64,000 nt of DNA, taken from positions 372,001-436,000 of the forward strand of contig JADKBV010000011.1 in assembly GCA_016714895.1 (NCBI GenBank). Direction: 5' to 3'. The translations under genes and the position numbers were made by a program. Below, one piece after another: positions 35,529-43,900 of the stretch. Origin of the DNA: Saprospiraceae bacterium. GTDB taxonomy: Bacteria; Bacteroidota; Bacteroidia; Chitinophagales; Saprospiraceae. Position 1 is the first letter of the stretch. Each line of letters begins with the position of its first letter. The notes below the pieces were generated by a model, which did no database searches, was not told the DNA's origin, and saw only the letters and a list, made by a program, of their open reading frames with translations.

Positions 35529-36848
35529 ATGGATAGTACAAAATTAATAGACAAACCCTACTTTACGGATGATTTTATCGTCATGGGCATTTTATTTGGT
35601 GTGTTGGCATTTGTTTTTTACACATCAAATTCAGGAAATAAATTCTGGAAAACCTTTTATACCATTTTTCCTTCATTGCTTTTGTGTTATCTCATCCCGT
35701 CGGTGATGAGTAGTTTGGGAATTATAGCTCCGGAGTGGCATGAAATGAGTGATACCGGAGAACCTGTTCTTAAAAAGTTGTCATTGTATTATGTTGCTTC
35801 CAGATTTTTATTGCCTGCTTCATTGATATTGTTGATATTGAGTATTGATATGAAGGCTTTACTGAGTTTGGGTAATAAAGCGTTGATTATGTTTTTGACA
35901 GGAACAGTCGGGGTAATTATTGGTGGTCCTATTGCAATCATGATTATGAGTCTGATCAATCCAGAGATTGTGGGTGGTCAGGGATTTGATGCTGTCTGGA
36001 GGGGATTATCAACCATTGCAGGCAGCTGGATAGGTGGTGGGGCCAATCAGACCGCAATGTTGGAAATATATAAGTTCAATCAGGACAAATTTGGCTCCAT
36101 GTTGTTGGTGGATATTGTCGTAGCCAATATTTGGATGGCTGTTTTATTATATGGTATTGGTAAAAAAGAGATTATTGACAAGTGGCTCAAAGCTGACAAT
36201 ACGGCTATAGAAGCACTAAAAACAAAAGTTTCAGCATATACCGCTTCAGTGAGCAGGATGCCGACCTTAAAGGATTATATGATTTTATTAGGAATCGTTT
36301 TTTTAGCAGTTGGGTTTTCGCATTGGGCAGCTTCTGTAATCCCTGCTGCTTTGGGAGCAGTTTTTCCTGGTGTTCTGGATCCATCAGGTATGCTGAGTAC
36401 CTTTGGTGATAAGTTTTTTTGGTTGGTTACGGTAGCGACTATTTTGGGTTTGCTATTTTCGTACACCAAAATCAAAGAATATGAAGGTATCGGAGCCAGT
36501 AAACTGGGTAGCGTTTTTATTTATATTCTGGTTGCTACCATTGGTATGAAAATGGATTTATTATCTATTGTCGAAAATCCCGGTCTTATCGGGGTAGGAT
36601 TAATCTGGATGTCTGTTCATGCTGTATTATTGATCGTTGTAGCCAAAATGATCAAAGCGCCTTATTTTTTTCTGGCGGTGGGCAGTCAGGCAAATATCGG
36701 AGGAGCGGCTTCAGCACCCATTGTGGCCAATGAGTTTCATCCGTCTTTAGCCAGTGTAGGCGTATTATTAGCCATTTTCGGATATATAATCGGCACTTTT
36801 GGGGCTATCATAAGTGCTGTGATGATGTCTTCCGTTGCTCCGGGATAA
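35529..36848 (+). CDS. DUF819-family membrane protein (putative permease)
   Basis: A 439-residue integral membrane protein with about ten hydrophobic segments. The motif GSWIGGGANQTAMLEIY (about 175-191) and the C-terminal GSQANIGGAASAPIVANEFHPSLASVGVLLAI are hallmarks of DUF819 (YjcL-like). Transport is inferred from the symmetric Gly-rich half-motifs. The frame opens at 35457, but I chose the ATG at 35529, from which the normal family N-terminus (KPYFTDDFIVMGILFG) begins. It is monocistronic. Confidence 0.85.
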   Translation: MDSTKLIDKPYFTDDFIVMGILFGVLAFVFYTSNSGNKFWKTFYTIFPSLLLCYLIPSVMSSLGIIAPEWHEMSDTGEPVLKKLSLYYVASRFLLPASLILLILSIDMKALLSLGNKALIMFLTGTVGVIIGGPIAIMIMSLINPEIVGGQGFDAVWRGLSTIAGSWIGGGANQTAMLEIYKFNQDKFGSMLLVDIVVANIWMAVLLYGIGKKEIIDKWLKADNTAIEALKTKVSAYTASVSRMPTLKDYMILLGIVFLAVGFSHWAASVIPAALGAVFPGVLDPSGMLSTFGDKFFWLVTVATILGLLFSYTKIKEYEGIGASKLGSVFIYILVATIGMKMDLLSIVENPGLIGVGLIWMSVHAVLLIVVAKMIKAPYFFLAVGSQANIGGAASAPIVANEFHPSLASVGVLLAIFGYIIGTFGAIISAVMMSSVAPG

Positions 36849-37006
36849 ACATTTTATTTTCTTTTTCTCCGTATTTGAAAAAATATGGGTTTTAGGATTT
36901 TTGTATTCAAGATCTTCAGTGACTTTAATCTGGTGTATTATAGGTATAATGCAACAATTTAACAAATATATAATGTAAAATAAACAAATATAAAATGATA
37001 TTTTGA

Positions 37007-37014
37007 TAATTTAG
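37007..37014 (+). promoter_or_regulatory. Possible -7 box for the YkuK-like gene
   Basis: TAATTTAG differs by one base from TAnnTTTG and lies 20 bases upstream of the ATG at 37035. Confidence 0.35.
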
Positions 37015-37034
37015 CCGAATAAAATCAAAATATC

Positions 37035-37508
37035 ATGGAATGGCGTAAGTTTTCAGGAGAAAAAGTCCAAATACCGGTTTACGACTTTGTAGAACAAACC
37101 ATTCAAAAAGAATTGTCCAATGAAAATCGTCTGAAAATCTGTATTGGTGCGGATTCTCAGGTTAAGGGAAAAGTAATAGAATTTGCTGTTGTTATCGTTT
37201 TTTTAAGGGAAAAGAAGGGAGGTTTTATGGTTTTTTCCAAACACAGGACGATAAAGGCCATGTCAATCAAAGAAAGAATGATTTATGAAGTGAATATGTC
37301 GGTGCAATTGGCATATGAACTATGCCCTGCTTTGGATAAGTACGGAATTGCGTTGGAAGTGCATGCTGATATCAACACCGATCCCAATTTTAAATCCAAT
37401 GTAGCTTTCCGGGATGCCATGGGGTATATTATGGGAATGGGATACGTTTTTAAAGCCAAACCACACGCATTTGCTTCATCATATTGTGCGGATAGATTGG
37501 TGCATTGA
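37035..37508 (+). CDS. YkuK-like (DUF458) ribonuclease H-like protein
   Basis: A 157-residue protein of the YkuK/DUF458 family, related by fold to RNase H. The strand with IGADSQ (about 38-43) holds the first acidic residue. The following strands (EFAVVIVFL) and the late HADINTDPNFKSN segment hold the others. The C-terminal AKPHAFASSYCADRLVH is typical of the family. The activity is not established. It is a single gene of normal family length. Confidence 0.85.
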   Translation: MEWRKFSGEKVQIPVYDFVEQTIQKELSNENRLKICIGADSQVKGKVIEFAVVIVFLREKKGGFMVFSKHRTIKAMSIKERMIYEVNMSVQLAYELCPALDKYGIALEVHADINTDPNFKSNVAFRDAMGYIMGMGYVFKAKPHAFASSYCADRLVH

Positions 37509-37605
37509 GAGATGAAATGTAAAAGGAAGGGTAAATATTGATAATTTAAAATATTATCAAATAGTTAAAATTCTTTTCAAAGAATAAAGAATTATTTTGT
37601 TCGTT

Positions 37606-37613
37606 TATTTTTG
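37606..37613 (+). promoter_or_regulatory. -7 box for the Rpn-family gene
   Basis: TATTTTTG matches TAnnTTTG and lies 17 bases before the ATG at 37630. Confidence 0.4.
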
Positions 37614-37629
37614 TCGTTGAAAAAAAATT

Positions 37630-38547
37630 ATGAAAAATATTCACGACAAATTTGTCAAGGAACGTCTATTGGAAAAACAAAACGCAATTGACTTTTTGAA
37701 AGTAGCTTTACCTGCTGAACTACTTGATTTACTTTTACTTGAAAAGTTGAATCCTACCCAAAATTCATTTATTACGAATGATGTCAAAGAGTTATTTACT
37801 GATATAGTGTATCAGTGTAAACTTAAAACAGGAGAGGATTTGTTTTGCTGTATCCTTATCGAACATAAAAGTTATAAAGATCCGTTAGTCGGATTTCAGT
37901 TGGGAAGTTATATTTTTAATGGTTACCAACAGCAAATTAAAAATAAAGAAACTTTTAGAATTATAGTACCTCTGATTTTTTATCACCATAACGATTCGTG
38001 GAACTACAGACCTGTTGAAACATATTTTGAAAAATTTCCTGATGTGATGAAACGATTTATACCAAAATTTGAGACCATTTTTTTTGATGTAAAAAAATTG
38101 TCTGATCAAACCATCAGCCAATTGAGAAATTTGGCCCTGACCACGATGTTTATTACTCAAAAATATCATCCTCATCCTTTAGTTGTACTTGAAAGAATGG
38201 GAAAGATTTTTGAATCCCTGCAAACTTTGGAGGAAAGGAACTCTTTTCAAAAAAACTTTGTTAACTTTTTGTTGATTCATAAAAAAAATGAGAAAATCAT
38301 AGAGTTAATTAAACAGGATTCTTTTAAACCCATAAATAAGGTATTTATGACAATCTACGAACACGCTGTTTCAGAAGGTTTATTGAAAGGCAAACTAGAA
38401 GGTAAACTGGAAGGCAAACTCGAGGGCAAAATTGAAATTGTTTTAAAAGGATTTGATGAAGGTCTGTCCCTTTCCGTATTGGCTTCGATAACAAGTTTTT
38501 CAGAAGAAAATATTGTAAAGATCCTGAAGGAACATCAAAAGTTGTAG
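37630..38547 (+). CDS. Rpn-family PD-(D/E)XK nuclease
   Basis: A 305-residue protein of the Rpn (recombination-promoting nuclease, formerly transposase_31) family. The N-terminal nuclease core has Asp58 (LFTDIVYQ) and the E-x-K pair Glu78/Lys80 (LIEHKS), which complete the PD-(D/E)XK site. The family promotes RecA-independent recombination in E. coli. The C-terminal part contains a tandem KLEG repeat encoded by 12-bp units, then a helical end. Rpn genes are often mobile or variable between strains. Here it stands alone without inverted repeats, so it is not an insertion sequence. Confidence 0.85.
   Translation: MKNIHDKFVKERLLEKQNAIDFLKVALPAELLDLLLLEKLNPTQNSFITNDVKELFTDIVYQCKLKTGEDLFCCILIEHKSYKDPLVGFQLGSYIFNGYQQQIKNKETFRIIVPLIFYHHNDSWNYRPVETYFEKFPDVMKRFIPKFETIFFDVKKLSDQTISQLRNLALTTMFITQKYHPHPLVVLERMGKIFESLQTLEERNSFQKNFVNFLLIHKKNEKIIELIKQDSFKPINKVFMTIYEHAVSEGLLKGKLEGKLEGKLEGKIEIVLKGFDEGLSLSVLASITSFSEENIVKILKEHQKL
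38389..38436 (+). repeat. 12-bp tandem repeat encoding GKLE units
   Basis: Four in-frame 12-bp units (consensus ggcaaactggaa) at 38389, 38401, 38413 and 38425 encode GKLE, GKLE, GKLE and GKIE inside the Rpn gene. The length is a multiple of 3, so copy-number changes would alter linker length without breaking the frame. Confidence 0.85.
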
Positions 38548-38596
38548 TTAAGGCGGAACACTTACCGTGTTATAAACTGTTTTTCTGAAAAAAATG

Positions 38597-38604
38597 TATC
38601 TTTG
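38597..38604 (+). promoter_or_regulatory. -7 box for the beta-helix gene
   Basis: TATCTTTG is an exact match to TAnnTTTG. It gives a leader of about 140 bases before the ATG at 38748, or about 50 before the earlier ATG at 38661. Confidence 0.45.
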
Positions 38605-38747
38605 AACGTCAAATACTGATTTCAGATTTTTTATTTAAAATTATATTATCTGACTTCACAATGAGTAGGTCCGGCAATCATCAAATTTTAGTATTGATGA
38701 TTATGTTTTGTGAGCCATTTTATATTTGTTTTTTAAAATATTTACTC

Positions 38748-40734
38748 ATGTTGTTGAAAATAGGTGTTTTATTCATTCTTTTCATTTTTTTTTGGTCTTA
38801 TCCGGTTCAGGCAATTTCGCCTGACCATCCTTTTGTGAAGGAAAAAAGAATCCAAAATTTCACTTTTAGTTGCCTTATAGCCGCAAAATATATTGATTTA
38901 TCTGACGAATATATAATCGATTGTCCATCAAATAAAAATATAGTAGAGACAAAAAAAGTCAATGAAATATGTATTACCGGTACAAAATATCTTGTTGGCC
39001 CCTCAAGAGTTTATACTAGCCTGCAGCAAGTGACATCTTTGCTCAATCCCGGAGATACCGTTGAGGTAGACGGAGGATTTAGTTATCCCGGAGGTGTTAA
39101 TTTTAACAGACCGGGAACTCCTGATGAAAAAATTATCATCAGAGGTGTCAGGAATGCCAACGGTTTACGACCGGTGATTTCAGGTGGCGTTAATACAGTT
39201 GCATTTACCACGCCATTTCCTTATAATGTGCCAAATGGGGGCATCATTATATTTTGAAGGATTTGAAGTGACCGGTGGGTCAAGTAGGTGTATTTTTTTA
39301 CAGGCAAAAGACCTTACGATAAGAGATTGTTACGTACGAGATTGTCCTAATCAAGGTATTTTGGGTGCAGATCAGGGCTCAGGTAATTCTGTTATTGAAT
39401 ATACAGAAGTGACCCGCTGTGGTTCCGGTACTTCAAACCATCAGATTTATATGGCGACTGATCAGGTGAATAATCCCGGTAGTGTTTTTCGGATGTCTTA
39501 TTGTTTTATACATAATGCAAGCGGCGGTAATAATGTAAAATCGAGGGCTGAAAGAAATGAAATTTACTACAACTGGATTGAAGGTGCCAGGTATCATGAA
39601 TTGGAGTTGATAGGGGCAGATGTAAATGCTGACGGCGGAAATCCCCGATTGCGCAGAGAGGATAGTGAAGTGGTTGGTAATGTATTATTTAAAAAACAAA
39701 CTCCTGTAAATGATATTAATTTCTCTGTTGTCAGGATAGGGGGTGATGGGACAGGTATGAGTCACGGACGCTACCGGTTTCTAAATAATACGGTTTTGGC
39801 TGGTACCGGAGCCATCTTCAGGATGTTTGATACATTGGAATCATTGGAAATCCACAACAATGTTTTTTTTAACCTTACGGGAACTGTGAATCTGACAAGA
39901 ACAACGGAAGCGAGGTGGACTTCGGGACAGCCTAGAATTTCGGGGAGTAACAATTGGGTTAAAACGGGGACAATCAATATTCCGGCACAATTGACAGCAA
40001 CGCTTTCCGGAAATAATCCTTTATTTGCAGATGTAAGCAGTGACAATCTCATGCCATTACAAAACAGTTCGCTGGTTAATTCGGGTATTTTGCCTTCTGT
40101 TCATGTTCCTGGATATGAGTTTCCCAACCCTTTGCCGGCGCCCGGTTATTTTCCTCCGGCAGGTGCTCCTCAAGTTTTTTCTGATGCCATTCAAAGACCC
40201 GGTGAGGATCAGGTGGATATCGGAGCTTATGAGTATGTACCACCCGCCGTAATTCAAAATATCAACGGCAACAGAAATGTTTGCTCATCTGCTTCAGGGC
40301 ATTTATATACGGTGGAAGCTGCGGGTACAGCTACTTTTTTGTGGCAGATTACGGGAGGACAAATGTTGTGGTCAAACACCCGGAAAGACAGTGTTATCAT
40401 TGGGTGGAATCAACAATCGGGTATGTATCAATTTTCTGTACTTCCCTTTAATAATATCAATCAACCCGGCACACAAATCATGACGAATGTACAAGTTGTT
40501 CTGGCTGATACATTAATGTGGTTAGGATTATCACCAAATTGGAAAGATGATAAAAACTGGGAACCCCGTTCCGTTCCCCAATATTGCCATGATGTAAGGA
40601 TTGAGGAAGAAATGGTTGGATTTAATCCCGTTTTAGATTCAAATATTCCGGAAAAAATCCATTCTCTTTTTATTGAAGGAAGTCACCAACTTACATTATC
40701 TGCAGGTAGTATGTTGACCATTGAAGGACCCTAA
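38748..40734 (+). pseudogene. Secreted right-handed beta-helix protein, frameshifted
   Basis: Two overlapping frames (38661-39257 and 39184-40734) are one gene. The first ends IIIF right after a run of five G (39237-39241). Removing one G joins it to the second as PNGASLYFEGFEVTG without a break. The joined protein of about 660 residues has a signal peptide (residues 1-22 from ATG 38748, ending PVQA), a chondroitinase-B-like parallel beta-helix region (TIRDCYVRDCPNQGILG and FRFLNNTVLAG-type turns), a PKD-like segment (SGHLYTVEAAGTATFLWQ) and a C-terminal NWKDDKNWEP domain. It may be a surface polysaccharide lyase or binding protein. No T9SS sorting domain follows, so the 3' end may also be cut. 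The G-run shift may be a sequencing error. Confidence 0.75.
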
Positions 40735-40934
40735 TGTTCTGAAAACCAATTAAATCAGAAGGTAAGATCCAAAAAGTAAATTATTCTTTTAAGAAATATT
40801 TATTTCTTGGAATTTTACGTTTTTACATCAGAATAAACACTAAATTTACTGTTTTTTTGATTATGTAAAAGCAGAAATTTATTTTCTGAATAAACGGTCT
40901 TTTTCTCTTTATCAATCGAACCTAAAACAAACCT
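40735..40934. other. Intergenic region upstream of the A2M gene
   Basis: About 200 AT-rich bases. I see no ORF, terminator hairpin or clear -7 box. Confidence 0.4.
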
Positions 40935-43900
40935 ATGCGTCAGATTCTGTTATTTTTGGTCCTGGTATCCGTATTTTCCTGTAAAAAATCCGGTGATGCT
41001 GTTTCAGCTGGTAATCTGGACGAGGAAAAAGATTTATTATCCCTGTATTTTGATGCAGCAACATCAGGTGTTATTTCTGTGTCAGAACCACTTCACTATA
41101 TGTTGAAAAAGCCTCTTGAGCAAGACATCGCTGAATCTGTATTGCAGGATGTCATAAAATGTGATCCTGCAATTAAAGGAAAAGTTACCCTGACCAATCG
41201 GTCCATGCTGACATTTACACCTGAAAAGCCCCTTCAGAGCAATACTTTATATGAAGTTACCCTGGATTTGCCAATATTGGATAAAAATATATTTCCACAA
41301 AAAATTTCTTATAAAATCCAAACTCTGGAACAACAGGTGAAAGTTGAAAAACGGGGATTTGTCCTTCGTGATAATGGCAAAGTAGAAGTATTGGTAGATG
41401 TATTTTCAGCTGATGTACTTGATGTAAAATCTCTTGAAAAGTGTTTTGATGCAAAAGGCGCCGCATTGACAATACAGGAAATTACTGCCAATAAATATAC
41501 GGCTACCCTGACATATGACAATGTTGCAAAATCAACCAAACCTATTGGATTTGATGCCAAGCCGGTCATGGCTTCTTATGAAACAAGTCTGACAGCTTTT
41601 AATATTCCTTCCCGGGAATTGACAGTTGTTCACAGTCATCATGATAAAGAAGCGAATGAAATTTTGTTGTATTTTTCGAAAATAATGGACAAAAGTCAGG
41701 ACCTGACCGGACTGCTCACTATTGCCGGAAATACTCCCTCTTATGCTTTTGATCAGAATGTCTTAAAAATATTTTTGAACGACCTGAATAAAGTTAACGT
41801 TATTGATTTGTTTATCAGCAAAGGAGTAACGGCAAAAGACGGGTCGGCCATGCCTTCCGACTACAGAATTTCTTTCGAAAATAAAGTGCTTACACCGGAA
41901 ATCAATTTTGTCAGTTCGGGCAATTATTTTCCTTCTGAAGGAGAATTTAAAATTCCTATCAAAGCCCGTGGCCTGGATGTAGTAAAAATTATGATTGTCG
42001 AAATCAAACAGGAAAATGTGCTGCACTACCTTGCATGGCAATCACTGGAATACGCAGATTTTTATTCTATCAGAATGTATGGAAAACCGATTTTCGAAGA
42101 GGAAGTTTCACTTAGAAAAGGATTGGTTGATGAAGACGGTTGGACGGTATACGGTCTCGATCTGACCAAACAAATCAAAAAAAATCCGGGAAGTATTTAT
42201 CACGTGAGTATGGATTTTTTGCCGAAACATACAAGTCTGGCCTGCAAAAAAAATCTTGAAAAATATAAGGTCAGCTATAATATTCCGGCCAAAAATTATT
42301 TTTATTCAAAAAATGCTCAGGTCAAAGAAGAATATTATTATTACGAAGATTATAGTTGGGAAAAAAACGGCGATCCTTGCGATATTTCTTATTATGCCTA
42401 CAAACAACCGGTTCAGAAATTGCTGATATGTTCGGATTATTCCGTTATTGCCAAAAAAGCAGGAAATGATTATTATCTGGCTGTAAATACACTCAAGGAT
42501 CTGAAAGAGGTTTCAGGAGCCGAAGTGTCCTTATACGATTTGCAAGGTGAAAAAATCATTTCTGCTTCGACTTCCGGTGATGGTATGGTCAGAATGAATG
42601 CCCCGGAACAAAACGGTGCAGTGATAAAAATTTCCAAAAATAAACAGATAACTTATCTTTCTTTGGATGATGCAGACAGTAATCCGCTGACTGAATTTGA
42701 CATTTCAGTAGAGATGTCGGAAACGGAAACAGAAGCTTTTGTATATACTGACCGAAACGTGTGGCGACCCGGTGACAGCATCTATGTCAATATCATGTTT
42801 CACAAAAAAAATGTTTCCCTACCGAAGGGGTTGCCGTTGATATGTTCTTTTGTCAATACGGAAAATGTTCAGATTCAGGAACAGATAAAGGCCATAGATA
42901 TAGACAAAAATCAGATTTATACCTTTGTTTTACATACTTCCCCAAATGCCCGAACGGGCAGATATCGTTGTATTCTGTCTTACGGAACACAAACTTTACG
43001 TCAGAACATACAAGTAGAAACCATCAAACCTAATACAACTGAAACACTTCTTGATATCGCCGGTATGCAGCAAAAAGTAATCTATGCTTCTGTGATCGAC
43101 GGCCAGATCACCAGCCAATATCTGACAGGTTTTGTTGCACCGAATACCAAGCTGAAAGGAGTGGCAAAAGTGTATCCGATCTCAAAACCATTTCCTGAAT
43201 ACGGTACCTATGAATTTACTTTGCCAAATATCTCTTATGATGGAAATATAACTTTGTTTGATGTAAAAACTGATGAAACGGGTAAAGCATCTTTTCAAAC
43301 CGATTATGATTTTAAATCCATCAATGGCCAGGGAACCGTTCAGGTAGAAATTGAGAGTGTTCTTCAAGGTGGCGGAACAAATAAAGAAGGAAAATCATTT
43401 AGAATTTCTCCCTTCGAAACCTATCTCGGTGCAGAAAAAAAACCGGGTTCCGGATGGGCAGGAAATTATACTTTTAAAGAAGATATTCCTATCAATCTGG
43501 TTAACCTCGATGCAAAAGGCAAACTGAATACTACTTCCCGCCAAGTGAATTATACCATATTCCGTCACGTCGAACAATGGTGGATAGATAAATACCGATT
43601 GCAACATTGGGGACAATTCAAAGATGATAGTTACTGGGCTTTTGAGAAAGAAAGCAACACTACCATTACCGGAAAAGGCATCGTGCGTATTCCAAAGGCA
43701 AGTCTGACCAGAGGTGCTTATAAAGTCGAATTTACAGATACAGAATCCGGTCACAGGACAGCAGTTTTTTTTACGGTCTATGACGGAGTGGAAACCATTC
43801 AGGGTAAAGAAGCTCATCTTCTTGAGTTGGCCACCGAAAAAGATGAGTACAAAACCGGTGAATCCATAGCATTGTTGTTGCCTGATGTGGATGGTGCCAA

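Noticed and set aside
38380..38440. 12-bp repeats considered as a CRISPR array
   Set aside because: Units are contiguous without spacers and lie in frame within a coding sequence.
37630..38547. Rpn gene considered as an insertion sequence
   Set aside because: The family was once annotated as a transposase, but no terminal inverted repeats or target duplication are seen around it.
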